Positions 28,194 through 36,503 of a stretch of DNA of 64,000 nt are shown here, piece after piece. The stretch's first letter is position 1. Each line of letters opens with the position of its first letter. The DNA is from Roseibacillus persicicus. Lineage in GTDB: Bacteria > Verrucomicrobiota > Verrucomicrobiia > Verrucomicrobiales > Akkermansiaceae. The translations under genes and the position numbers were made by a program. The notes under the pieces are model-generated. The model had not been told where the DNA came from. It saw nothing but the letters and a program-made list of their open reading frames with translations, and made no database searches. The DNA lies in NCBI RefSeq assembly GCF_014651675.1, contig NZ_BMXI01000010.1:124001-188000 (forward strand), written 5' to 3'.

Positions 28194-29086
28194 ACGAGCA
28201 GATCGAACTACCCAGCTACCTCGAGCAATCACCGGAGGTCGCCGCTCGCTTTCAACGGATTCAGGCGCGCCCGGAGGTGCTCAAGGTTGCCAATATGGGG
28301 AGGGTCTTCGACTCTAACAAAGGGCCGGTGCAGGCGCTCAATGACATCAACTTTTCAGTAAGGCGTCGTGAGTTCGTGTGTGTGATTGGCCAGTCCGGAT
28401 GTGGCAAGTCGACCTTGATTCGTATTCTGGCGGGGCTCGACCAGCCGACGTCCGGGCAAGTTCTCTGTGACGGGGAGCCGGTAACTGGGCCGGGGAAAGA
28501 TAGGGGAATGGTCTTTCAGGGCTATACCTTGTTTCCATGGTTGACGGTGAAGCAGAATGTGATGTTCGGGCCTGCGATGGAAGGGCGCAAGGGGCAGGCG
28601 GCTGAATCCGAGGCTCTGCAGTGGATCGAGATGGTGGGCTTGGAGAAATTCGCGGAATCCTATCCAAGCGAACTTTCGGGGGGCATGAAGCAGCGGGTGG
28701 CTATTGCCCGAGCGATGGCGAATCAGCCACGTATTCTATTGATGGACGAGCCCTTTGGCGCGCTTGACGCTCAGACTCGGGCGCAAATGCAGCAGCATCT
28801 TTTGCAGATCTGGCGAGCCGTTGATGCGACCATTTTGTTCATCACTCACGACTTGGATGAGGCCGTTTTGCTGGCGGATCGGATATTGGTTCTGGGGGCG
28901 AATCCAAGCCGGGTGCAGGAGGTGATTGAGGTTCCCGTGCCACGGCCTCGCACACTTGACCAGTGCCTTTCCCCCTCATTTCTGGCGACCAAGAAGAGAC
29001 TGGAAGAGCTCATTCATCCCCAGACCGAGCGGAAGGCTTCGTTCAAGATTCCGCGTTTGGTAGCCGCTGACGACGACGTGCTCTAA
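28190..29086 (+). CDS. NitT/TauT-type ABC transporter ATP-binding protein
   Basis: The 298-residue ATPase shows Walker A ([18 protein letters not shown]), Q-loop ([12 protein letters not shown]), signature [15 protein letters not shown], Walker B ([16 protein letters not shown]) and switch His ([10 protein letters not shown]). An N-terminal extension of about 30 residues ([15 protein letters not shown]) is seen. It completes the transporter with the two preceding genes, and the creatininase gene follows within 5 bases. Confidence 0.95.
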   Translation: MNEQIELPSYLEQSPEVAARFQRIQARPEVLKVANMGRVFDSNKGPVQALNDINFSVRRREFVCVIGQSGCGKSTLIRILAGLDQPTSGQVLCDGEPVTGPGKDRGMVFQGYTLFPWLTVKQNVMFGPAMEGRKGQAAESEALQWIEMVGLEKFAESYPSELSGGMKQRVAIARAMANQPRILLMDEPFGALDAQTRAQMQQHLLQIWRAVDATILFITHDLDEAVLLADRILVLGANPSRVQEVIEVPVPRPRTLDQCLSPSFLATKKRLEELIHPQTERKASFKIPRLVAADDDVL

Positions 29087-29090
29087 GGTG

Positions 29091-29897
29091 ATGAAAGATT
29101 CTCTCTATCAAGACCCCACTGTGTCTCAGTCCTGCCGACTGGAAAGGCTTTCGTGGACGGAAATTGCCGAGTTGCAGAAGAAAACCAACTGCCTTCTGGT
29201 TCCGGTTGGGGCGACCGAGCAACATGGTCCTCATTTGCCGATCAACACCGATTCAGTGATTGCGGAGAAGGTTTGTGATTACGCCTCGGGCAAGACCGGG
29301 GTGCCGGTGCTTCCAGTGATGGCTTACAGTGTCTCGGCGGGGCATACCACGAAGTGGACCGGAACGTTCTCGATGAGTCACGCGACCTTCATTGAGGCGA
29401 TTAAGGATTTGGTGGGCTTTGCGGTAGAAACTGGGTGGCGGCGGGTTGTTCTTTTAAATGCGCACATGGGGAATGATGCTTCGCTACGAGTTGCGGTCGA
29501 TGTGCTGCGGGTCAAGTATCTGGGGCAATTGCAGATTGTGGTCGTTAATTCCTTCACCCTGAGTGACGAGATTTGGCAATACTTTATCAGCGACGCAGCT
29601 GACCTCCACGCCAATAAGGGTGAGACAGATCTCATGTTACATCTTGCGCCGGATACGGTGCGGATGGAGGTGGTGGAAGACGATCCCGACCGCACCACGG
29701 CGACCGTTTTTAGCTACCCTGTCTCTCAGACCAGCCTCAATGGTGTTACCGGGAATCCGAGTGAGGGGAGTGCTGCACAGGGAGCCTGGCTTTTTGAGAT
29801 GATGGGGGAGGCTCTGGCTTCCCTGCTGGAAAGGGCGCTTGAGGAAGAGCCTCCCTTGCCGAAGTCCGCCTGGGAGGGGACCGGTTTTTCTTTCTAA
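29091..29897 (+). CDS. Creatininase-family amidohydrolase
   Basis: The 268-residue product belongs to the creatinine amidohydrolase family, whose members open cyclic amides or deformylate using a dimetal site. Metal-ligand regions are visible: [16 protein letters not shown] (Glu, His, Asp), [13 protein letters not shown] and the late segment [13 protein letters not shown] (His, Glu). ATG at 29091 follows AAGGTG. Known family substrates include creatinine and formylated pyrimidine fragments. The real substrate here is unknown, but it lies between a guanidine-type transporter and a GlnT-like ligase. Confidence 0.85.
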   Translation: MKDSLYQDPTVSQSCRLERLSWTEIAELQKKTNCLLVPVGATEQHGPHLPINTDSVIAEKVCDYASGKTGVPVLPVMAYSVSAGHTTKWTGTFSMSHATFIEAIKDLVGFAVETGWRRVVLLNAHMGNDASLRVAVDVLRVKYLGQLQIVVVNSFTLSDEIWQYFISDAADLHANKGETDLMLHLAPDTVRMEVVEDDPDRTTATVFSYPVSQTSLNGVTGNPSEGSAAQGAWLFEMMGEALASLLERALEEEPPLPKSAWEGTGFSF

Positions 29898-29919
29898 CAA
29901 AACTAATACTTTTAAAACT

Positions 29920-31281
29920 ATGAAAACGGACGAAGAGATTCTAGCCATTCAGGCCGACCTGAAGGCCCGGGGAGTGAAATATTGTGTGGGCGCCTACGTG
30001 GATATTCATGGTGTGCAGAAGGGGAAATTTGTCCCCATTGACCACTTCCTTCACTTCGCCCATGGGTCGGAGCTTTACACGGGCTATGCCCTCGATGGTC
30101 TGGGGCAAGGGCCGAGTGATGATGAGATTTCTTCGGTGCCGGACTTGGATCACATCATTCAATTGCCCTGGCAAAAGGAAGTGGCGTGGATGCCGGCGGA
30201 CAATGCCTTTCAAGGGAAACCGTATGAGGTCAATACCCGCGTGGCTTTGAAAAAGCAGCTCGCTGCCGCCGCAGAGATGGGTTTGGGGATGAATTTGGGA
30301 ATCGAGTGCGAGCTCTTTATTCTCAAGCAAGAGGAGGATGGTTCCCTAGCGATTCCGAACTCCGACGACAATCTCACCAAAGCTTGCTATGACGTGAAGC
30401 GCTTCATGGATAGGTATGAGTGGATCGACAAGATTTCCACCACGATCAACGATCTGGGCTGGGACCTCTACAGTCTCGATCACGAGGATGCCAATTCCCA
30501 GTTCGAGTTCGACTTTCAATACGCGGATGCTCTCACGATGTGTGATCGCTTCATCTTCTTCCGGTATATGGCCAAGCAATACGCGGCTGAGGAGGGTCTG
30601 ATCGCAACGTTTATGCCCAAGCCTTTTGCGGACAAGACGGGAACGGGCGCGCACTTCAATATGTCCATGTTTGACTTGGAGAGCGGCGAGAATCTGTTCA
30701 AGCGTGATCCGGCTGATGATCCGAGAGGGTTGGGAATTAGCGAAATGGCCTATCACTTTGTGGGTGGAATTCTGAAGCACGGTCCGGCCCTGTGCGCAAC
30801 CTTCGCGCCTACCGTGAATAGTTATAAGCGGCTTGTTCGGAGGGGGCTGATGCCCTATTACTCGTGGGCTCCGGTTTTCAATAGTTTTGGTCGAAATAAT
30901 CGGACGAACTCCATGCGGGTGCCGATGGGTGGGGGGCGCGTGGAAAGTCGCAATGCGGACGCGGCCTGTAATCCGTATCTGGCAGCGGCCTTGGCCTTGG
31001 CAGCTGGGCTGGAGGGGATCAGGGAGAAGATTGATCCGGGTCAGGCGCAAGAGGACAATCTCTATGAATTGTCTCATGAAGAATTGAAAGAACGGGGGAT
31101 TTCCGAGCTTCCGCAAACTTTGAAGGAAGCGGTGGCGGCCTTTGCAGGTGACCCCTTTGTTGAGCAGGCTCTGGGCAGCGAGTTGCGCCAGGAGTTCATT
31201 ACTTACAAGAGTGAGGAGTGGTTGCAATACCACCAGCGGGTTTCCCAGTGGGAGATCGAACAATACGCGCGGCTTTATTAG
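29920..31281 (+). CDS. GlnT/type III-like glutamine synthetase family ligase
   Basis: The 453-residue product matches the GlnT class (TIGR03105-like) of glutamate ligases, shorter than GlnA. Seen are GIECELFIL (metal-binding Glu), [36 protein letters not shown], the ATP loop with [16 protein letters not shown] and the [25 protein letters not shown] catalytic region. Members make glutamine or gamma-glutamyl amides such as gamma-glutamylmethylamide. It may trap an amine released by the operon onto glutamate, which is an inference. Upstream in-frame codons overlap the creatininase gene, so the ATG at 29920 was chosen. Confidence 0.9.
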   Translation: MKTDEEILAIQADLKARGVKYCVGAYVDIHGVQKGKFVPIDHFLHFAHGSELYTGYALDGLGQGPSDDEISSVPDLDHIIQLPWQKEVAWMPADNAFQGKPYEVNTRVALKKQLAAAAEMGLGMNLGIECELFILKQEEDGSLAIPNSDDNLTKACYDVKRFMDRYEWIDKISTTINDLGWDLYSLDHEDANSQFEFDFQYADALTMCDRFIFFRYMAKQYAAEEGLIATFMPKPFADKTGTGAHFNMSMFDLESGENLFKRDPADDPRGLGISEMAYHFVGGILKHGPALCATFAPTVNSYKRLVRRGLMPYYSWAPVFNSFGRNNRTNSMRVPMGGGRVESRNADAACNPYLAAALALAAGLEGIREKIDPGQAQEDNLYELSHEELKERGISELPQTLKEAVAAFAGDPFVEQALGSELRQEFITYKSEEWLQYHQRVSQWEIEQYARLY

Positions 31282-31297
31282 TCACCTCAGCACTGCG

Positions 31298-31840
31298 ATG
31301 AAAAGCGAACGCCGCGATTTTCCGGTTCATTATCTTGCGACTGCTCCAGGGGAGTCGCGGCCCTTGTTGGCGAAGACCGAAAAGGCTTTTGGGATGATTC
31401 CCAACCTCGAGCGAACGATGGCGGAAGCGCCGGTTCTGTTAGAGGGTTATGGTCAGCTTTGGGAGTCTTTTGGGAAGAGTTCTTTTTCTGCGATTGAACA
31501 ACAGGTGGTGATGCAGGCGGTGAATGTGCGCCATGCCTGTGACTACTGAGTGCCGTGGCACACTTTTCTGGCGCGTGACGTCGGAATGTCTGAGGAGGAT
31601 GTTCAAGCCTTGGAGGCTGGGCGGCCTTTGACTGACGCTCGCTTGGAGGCGTTGCGTTGCTTTACGAATGCCTTGGTGGACGGTCGGGGTCATGTTTCCG
31701 AGGAGGAGTGGAGTGCTTTCGTGGATGCGGGTTGGGGTCATCAGCAGGCTTTGGAAGTTGTTTTTGCAGTTGGGATGAAGGTGATGAGTAATTTCACGAA
31801 TGCGCTGGCGGGTGTTCCGCTGGATGAGGCGGTGAAATAG
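31298..31840 (+). CDS. AhpD-like (carboxymuconolactone decarboxylase family) selenoprotein candidate
   Basis: The gene is read through an in-frame TGA at 31547-31549 into a 180-residue protein. The TGA takes the place of the second cysteine of the AhpD motif: VRHACDY-TGA-VPWHTFLAR, giving Cys81-Asp-Tyr-Sec84 with the conserved His four residues later (His88). The frame continues with normal family sequence (LTDARLEALRCFTNALV, ALEVVFAVGMKVMSNFTNAL). AhpD-like proteins with CxxU are an established bacterial selenoprotein family. The role is probably peroxide or thiol reduction, perhaps protecting the Rieske oxygenase encoded next. The nonsense-mutation alternative is unlikely at this exact codon. 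Confidence 0.88.
31568..31584 (+). promoter_or_regulatory. SECIS-like hairpin in the AhpD-like selenoprotein mRNA
   Basis: Bases 19-35 after the TGA form CUGGCG-CGUGA-CGUCGG, a 6-bp stem with two G-U pairs and a 5-base loop beginning 25 bases after the TGA. The loop has G then U at positions 2-3. Loop size, place and GU agree with the other candidate at 3842-3856. No bulged U was found. Confidence 0.55.
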
Positions 31841-31897
31841 AGGCGGCATGGAAGTTGCTCGCTCGGAGTGTGAACTATTTCTCGAATCGTAATAAAA

Positions 31898-33232
31898 ATG
31901 AGACTGACTGAAGAACGGGTGAGAGAGGCGTGTGCCATGGGGACCAAGAGACCTGCTGTGGGGGGTGCTCAGTCGAATTTGGAAGAATTGTTGGCTCAGA
32001 TTGAGGAGTCGGCGGACCTTCCGCTTCCGCAGGCCATGTCTCTGCCTTCCGCAGCCTATACTTCAGAGGAGTTCTTTCAGTGGGAGAATGAAGAGGTGTT
32101 TCGCAAGGAGTGGCTTTGCGTGGGCCACGTTTCGCAGATTCCGTTGGCGGGGGATTTTCTGAATTTGGATCTTTTGGGCGAGCCTCTCATTGTGGTGCGT
32201 GGCAAGGACGAACAAGTGCGTGTACTCTCACGGGTTTGTCCTCATCGGGCGATGGACATCATGCCAGAGGGTTTTGGGTATGATGGTCACGGGATTGGGG
32301 ATCGACGCGAGGAAGGGGGGCCGGATTGTGGTCATGCGCGGCTGTTTCTTTGTCGTTACCATTCGTGGACTTTTGAACTGGATGGGGGACTGAAGGCCTG
32401 TCCTGAGATGCAGGAGGCGGAGGATTTTTGTCGAGATGAGGTGGGCTTGAAGGAATTCCGAAGTGAAGTTTGGGAAGGGTTTGTCTTTGTGAATCTGGAT
32501 GGGGAGGCACCCATCAGTGTCGGGGAGCAATTGGCAGGATTGCAGGAGAAGGTAGCGAAGTGGAACTGCGGGGAGATGGTGGTGGTGAACGCGCAGGAGT
32601 GGGATTGTCCTTTCAATTGGAAGGTGATGATTGAGAACTTTATGGAGAGCTATCATCATGCGGGCGCGCATGCAAAGTCTCTCCAGACGATGATGCCGGC
32701 TAAGGACACTTGGACGGAGGAGGAGAAGGCTCACTACATCCGATGCCATTTGCCGATGAAGGAAAAGGTGCGCAAGGAGATTGCGGAACAGGAGGCGAAA
32801 GGTGGTCAATGGGATGCTTTTCCTAAGATTGAAGGGCTGAGTGATGAGGAGCGGCATGAGTGGGGTCTTCATCTTGGGTTCCCGACCTTTATGTTTGTGG
32901 TGCTCGCGGACTGCGCGATTTGGTATCGCTTGCAGCCAGAGTCGGCGGGACGCTGCAAGTTGGTGACGACCATGCTGGTGCCTGGCGAGACGGTTAAGGA
33001 GGAGGGTTTTGCCGAGATGTTAGAGCGGGGCGTGCGGGAGGCGACGGAATTTCATTTGGAAGATATGGAGGTCTGCACGGCGGTGCAGCGGGGGCATTAT
33101 TCGCGAGTGACGAAGCCCGGTCGCTTGAGTCACTTGGAGATGCCGGTGTGGTTGATTCAACGCTATCTGGCCGCGCGTTCGCGGGGAACGTGGCCCACTC
33201 AAGATAGGGAGCCGGCGCAGAGCCAGAAGTGA
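31898..33232 (+). CDS. Rieske non-haem iron oxygenase, alpha subunit
   Basis: The 444-residue product resembles ring-hydroxylating and amine-demethylating Rieske oxygenases (GbcA/CntA/stachydrine demethylase group). The [2Fe-2S] site is CPH and CRYH, but the spacer is 35 residues rather than about 17, because of an insert rich in Gly and Asp. The mononuclear iron site region is ENFMESYHHAGAH. It needs a reductase, and none is encoded in the window. Hydroxylation or N-dealkylation of the operon's substrate is a reasonable guess. The ATG at 31937, with GAGAGAGG before it, is an alternative start. Confidence 0.9.
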   Translation: MRLTEERVREACAMGTKRPAVGGAQSNLEELLAQIEESADLPLPQAMSLPSAAYTSEEFFQWENEEVFRKEWLCVGHVSQIPLAGDFLNLDLLGEPLIVVRGKDEQVRVLSRVCPHRAMDIMPEGFGYDGHGIGDRREEGGPDCGHARLFLCRYHSWTFELDGGLKACPEMQEAEDFCRDEVGLKEFRSEVWEGFVFVNLDGEAPISVGEQLAGLQEKVAKWNCGEMVVVNAQEWDCPFNWKVMIENFMESYHHAGAHAKSLQTMMPAKDTWTEEEKAHYIRCHLPMKEKVRKEIAEQEAKGGQWDAFPKIEGLSDEERHEWGLHLGFPTFMFVVLADCAIWYRLQPESAGRCKLVTTMLVPGETVKEEGFAEMLERGVREATEFHLEDMEVCTAVQRGHYSRVTKPGRLSHLEMPVWLIQRYLAARSRGTWPTQDREPAQSQK

Positions 33233-33241
33233 AAAGGGGAT

Positions 33242-34000
33242 ATGAACGCGGCGAACTTCGAGGGTAAGGTGGTGGTGGTGACGGGGGGCGCTTCGGGGAT
33301 TGGGGCGGCGATTTGTGAGGTTTTTCAAGAAGCGGGAGCGAAGGTTTGGTGTGCGGATTTGGAGTTGGCGGATGGCAAAGGATGGGAGTCGCGGGTTTGT
33401 GATGTTTCGGATGAAACGCAGGTGACGGCTTTCTTTGAGGAGGTCTTTGCGGAAGAAGGTCGTTTGGATGTGGTGGTGAATAATGCGGGGATTCAGCCGC
33501 TGGGAGTCAGTATTGCGGAGACCACGCCAGAGTTGATGAACAAGACGCTGGAGGTGAATGTGTCGGGAGCTTTGTGGGGGGTGAAGCAGGCTGCGGCCCG
33601 GATGACGGCGGGGGGAAGCGTGGTGAATTTGGCTTCCTTTGTGGGAACTCTGGGAGTGCCGGATGGGATGGCCTATGCGGTGTCGAAGGCGGGAGTAGCT
33701 CATCTGACGAAGTGCGCGGCGCTTGAGTTGGCAGGGAAGGGGATTCGGGTGAATGCGGTGGCGCCGGGGACGATTCGCACGCCGGCGGTGGAGGGGATTC
33801 CGGATAACCCGGAGATTCCCTTTGTGGAAGGTCGCACGCCGTTGGGGAGGTTGGGGGAGCCGGAGGAAGTGGCTCGGGTGGTGTTGTTTTTGGCTTCGGA
33901 GGCGGCGTCTTATATTACGGGGGCGATTGTGCCGGTGGATGGAGGAATCTCGGCTGGATGGGAGCGATATGAACTCAAGTTGGGGGACTTTCCGTTGTAG
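33242..34000 (+). CDS. Short-chain dehydrogenase/reductase (SDR)
   Basis: The 252-residue classical SDR has the cofactor motif TGGASGIG, an acidic residue after the second strand (CADLELAD) favouring NAD+, NNAG, the active-site Ser (NLASFVG) and YxxxK (YAVSKAG), and ends with the PVDGGISAGW motif. It probably oxidises an alcohol or reduces a carbonyl formed by the Rieske step. It lies 9 bases after the Rieske gene and directly abuts the next ATG. Confidence 0.93.
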   Translation: MNAANFEGKVVVVTGGASGIGAAICEVFQEAGAKVWCADLELADGKGWESRVCDVSDETQVTAFFEEVFAEEGRLDVVVNNAGIQPLGVSIAETTPELMNKTLEVNVSGALWGVKQAAARMTAGGSVVNLASFVGTLGVPDGMAYAVSKAGVAHLTKCAALELAGKGIRVNAVAPGTIRTPAVEGIPDNPEIPFVEGRTPLGRLGEPEEVARVVLFLASEAASYITGAIVPVDGGISAGWERYELKLGDFPL

Positions 34001-34660
34001 ATGAGAGAGATTTCGGAATTGGTGCCATTGCCTGCGGGCGAGTTTTGGATGGGTGGGGAGCAAGATGATAAGTTCGTCACCGACGTGGAGCGGCCTCGTC
34101 ATCGGGTGACGATTTCGGCAGGGACTTCGCTGGGTCGGTTTCCGGTCACAGAGGGAGAGTTGTTAGGAAATGGAAAAAGGATTCCTGCAGTGGGGATTTG
34201 TTGGGAAGAGGCCAAGGAATTTGCGCAGTGGGTGGGTGAGCAGGCAGGCGGGCGGGGGCGTTTGGCAACGGAGGCGGAATGGGAGTGGGCTGCGCGGGCT
34301 GGGCAGACGGTGGCAAGGACTCCCACTGCGGAGGAGGCTAATTTTCTCTATAGTGAAGATGGGGAGAAGGTGGGAGAGGGGGCGCTGAGCGAGGTGGGGA
34401 GGTATTCTCTGAATGAGTTTGGGTATGGAGATTTGTTTGGGAATGTTTTGGAGTGGGTGGAGGACTGTTGGCGGCCGAGTTATGAAGGCGCTCCCAAGGA
34501 TGGGAGTGCTTGGGTGGGGTCAGGAACCCGGAAGGTGGTTCGGGGAGGGGCTTGGGACCACTTGCCGCGATTGCTGAGGGCGAGTTGGCGTGATGGGATG
34601 CTAGCGGAGGCTCGTCAGGATAATCTGGGTTTTCGAGTGGCAGTCGATTTTCGAAAGTGA
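34001..34660 (+). CDS. SUMF1/formylglycine-generating-enzyme-like protein without catalytic cysteines
   Basis: The 219-residue product carries the SUMF1 fold: FWMGGEQDDKF, ERPRHRVTIS, PVTEGE, ICWEEAKEFAQWV, GRLATEAEWEWAARAG, NEFGYGDLFGNVLEWVEDCW and VVRGGAWDHLPRLLRASWRDG...LGFRVA. In true sulfatase-activating enzymes the segment after RGGSW holds the copper-binding cysteine pair; none is present here. It should not activate the sulfatases at 50-61 kb and may be a scaffold or an oxygenase-like relative. No signal peptide. Confidence 0.85.
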   Translation: MREISELVPLPAGEFWMGGEQDDKFVTDVERPRHRVTISAGTSLGRFPVTEGELLGNGKRIPAVGICWEEAKEFAQWVGEQAGGRGRLATEAEWEWAARAGQTVARTPTAEEANFLYSEDGEKVGEGALSEVGRYSLNEFGYGDLFGNVLEWVEDCWRPSYEGAPKDGSAWVGSGTRKVVRGGAWDHLPRLLRASWRDGMLAEARQDNLGFRVAVDFRK

Positions 34661-35526
34661 TGAAGGTTGATTTTGTTCCGTTTCTGCCACCCGGGTTGCA
34701 TCCTGGGATGGATGCTTTGGCTCGAGGCTTGGCGAGAGGGGTTTCTGAGCGAGGGGGAGAGCTGCGGTTACGGACTGGGACGATGGGGGAATCCGTGCGG
34801 GCGAGTATTGGGGAGGGGGTGGATGCGATTTATCTCTTTGTGACCGATCCGTTGGAGGCTGAGGAGGAGGTGAAGGAAGCGCTGGCGGAGGGGATTCGAG
34901 TGATGACCTTTCATCTGCCGGCCTACGAGGTGACGGCTTCGGTGTTGGTGCCGAATTTCTATCAGGGCGTGGAGCTTGCGACTCAATTGGCGAGGAGGCT
35001 TGAGAAGAGGGCTCGCGTAGCGATTTTGGGTGGGCCGGAGATTCTCGATGACGAGGAGCTTGTGCTGGGATGTCTTGATGGTGCGCGACGAGCGGGCTTG
35101 GAGGTATTGAATGATCCTTTTGCAAGCCAGTATCGCAATTTGGAGGATGTGAAGGGGGTTTCGGGTGCGGTTGTTGAGCGGTTGATGGGGGACCTTTATC
35201 CTTTTGATGGTTTGATTGTTTTCAATGATGAGACCCTTCATGATGTGGTGGCTTATCTGAAGGAGAAGAGTCTCGCGGGGAGCTTTCCCATTGTTTCGCG
35301 CAATGGCAGTCCGGCGGCGATTGAGTGTATTCGGCAGGGTCTGTCGACTGCGACTCTTGATTATCATTTGCCTGAGATTGGAGCGTTAGGCGCTGGTCTG
35401 TTAGATGGCGGGGGGGCGCTTGTGATGGCTCCGGCGGGTCAGGTTTATGATTCCTCGAATCTGGAAATGGCCATTTCGTGGGAGGTGCGGGCTCCATTCG
35501 ATATTTCTTTGAATGTTATTTCTTGA
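34660..35526 (+). CDS. Cytosolic periplasmic-binding-protein-like protein
   Basis: The 288-residue product has the type I binding-protein fold (LacI-C/RbsB-like): repeated alpha/beta units such as EGVDAIYLFVTDPLE, LEKRARVAILGGPE, YPFDGLIVFNDETLHDV and IECIRQGLSTATLDYH. It lacks both a signal peptide and a DNA-binding domain, so it probably senses or carries a ligand in the cytoplasm. It starts at ATG 34660, one base inside the stop of the SUMF1 gene. I know no close characterised relative. Confidence 0.65.
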   Translation: MKVDFVPFLPPGLHPGMDALARGLARGVSERGGELRLRTGTMGESVRASIGEGVDAIYLFVTDPLEAEEEVKEALAEGIRVMTFHLPAYEVTASVLVPNFYQGVELATQLARRLEKRARVAILGGPEILDDEELVLGCLDGARRAGLEVLNDPFASQYRNLEDVKGVSGAVVERLMGDLYPFDGLIVFNDETLHDVVAYLKEKSLAGSFPIVSRNGSPAAIECIRQGLSTATLDYHLPEIGALGAGLLDGGGALVMAPAGQVYDSSNLEMAISWEVRAPFDISLNVIS

Positions 35527-36503
35527 TGAAAAAATCAGTTGTTATTCTTGATTTGGGCACGGTTTACCTCACCGAGAGCCAGCAGGCTTGGCTGGCAAGG
35601 ATGGGGGAGGCTGTGATTTACGACCGTACTTCGTCGGAGGAGATGCTGGATCGACTTCATGGGGTGGAGATTGCGTTGACGACCAAATGTCCCTTTGATG
35701 CGGCGCTGCTCGATCAGCTTCCGGATTTAAAGTATATTGGGGTGTTAGGAACGGGTTACGATATGATTGATGTCGCGGCTGCCCGTGAGGGCGGGATTAC
35801 CGTTGCCAGTGTGCCGACTTATTGCACCGCCGCGACGGCACAGCATGTTTTCGCGCTTTTGCTGGCGATGACGAATCATGTCGGTTCGTTATCGACGGGA
35901 GTTCGGCAAGGGCGATGGTGTGAGGCGGATGATTTTTCCTATTGGGATAAGCCGTTGGAAGAGTTGGAGGGAATGAGCCTAGGAATTGTGGGCTTTGGGC
36001 GCATTGGTCGGAAGGTGGCGAAGTTGGGGGATGCCTTTGGGATGGAGGTCATTGTTCGGTCTCGGTCGGGAGAGGAGTTTCGAGAGGGCTATGTGGCGAG
36101 ACCGCTAAATGAGTTGTTGGGCATGAGCGATGTGGTGACCTTGCATTGTCCCCTGACCTCCGAGACGCATCAACTGATGAATGAGGAGCGGCTCGCGTTG
36201 ATGAAGAAGGGGAGTCGGCTTATTAATGCGGGTCGTGGCAAGTTGGTGGATGAAGCGGCATTGGCGGAGGCGTTGAGGTCGGGTCATCTTCGGTCTGCGG
36301 CCGTCGACGTTTTGAGTTCCGAGCCGCCGAGTCCTGATAATCCGCTTTTGAACGCATCTAACTGTATCGTGACGCCTCATGTGGCTTGGGCGACCACGGC
36401 GTCGATTGGGAGGCTGTTAGATGCGGTGTTGGACAACCTTGAAAGCTATTTGAAGGGAGAGCCGAAGAACGAGGTGCTCGACTTTGAGAAGGAGGAAGGA
36501 TGA
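35526..36503 (+). CDS. D-2-hydroxyacid dehydrogenase (glycerate/hydroxypyruvate type)
   Basis: The 325-residue product has the D-isomer 2-hydroxyacid dehydrogenase layout: substrate loop LGTGYDMIDVAAARE, NAD motif GIVGFGRIGRKV, catalytic Arg (INAGRGKLVD), Glu (DVLSSEPPSPDNPLL) and His (VTPHVAW). Relatives reduce glyoxylate or hydroxypyruvate. A C2 or C3 oxo-acid product of the upstream oxygenase/SDR steps would be a fitting substrate, but this is inferred. Its ATG overlaps the previous stop codon. Confidence 0.92.
   Translation: MKKSVVILDLGTVYLTESQQAWLARMGEAVIYDRTSSEEMLDRLHGVEIALTTKCPFDAALLDQLPDLKYIGVLGTGYDMIDVAAAREGGITVASVPTYCTAATAQHVFALLLAMTNHVGSLSTGVRQGRWCEADDFSYWDKPLEELEGMSLGIVGFGRIGRKVAKLGDAFGMEVIVRSRSGEEFREGYVARPLNELLGMSDVVTLHCPLTSETHQLMNEERLALMKKGSRLINAGRGKLVDEAALAEALRSGHLRSAAVDVLSSEPPSPDNPLLNASNCIVTPHVAWATTASIGRLLDAVLDNLESYLKGEPKNEVLDFEKEEG

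Noticed and set aside
30346-31263. Long open frame on the minus strand opposite the GlnT-like gene
   Set aside because: The sense strand encodes a clear glutamine synthetase family protein; the antisense translation is not protein-like.
31840-31961. Separate short gene for the downstream half of the AhpD-like protein
   Set aside because: The half after TGA has no ribosome binding site or good start codon directly after the TGA, and the family fold needs both halves.
34001-34660. SUMF1 protein as the activator of the two sulfatases at 50-61 kb
   Set aside because: It lacks the catalytic cysteine pair and belongs to a metabolic operon far from the sulfatases.
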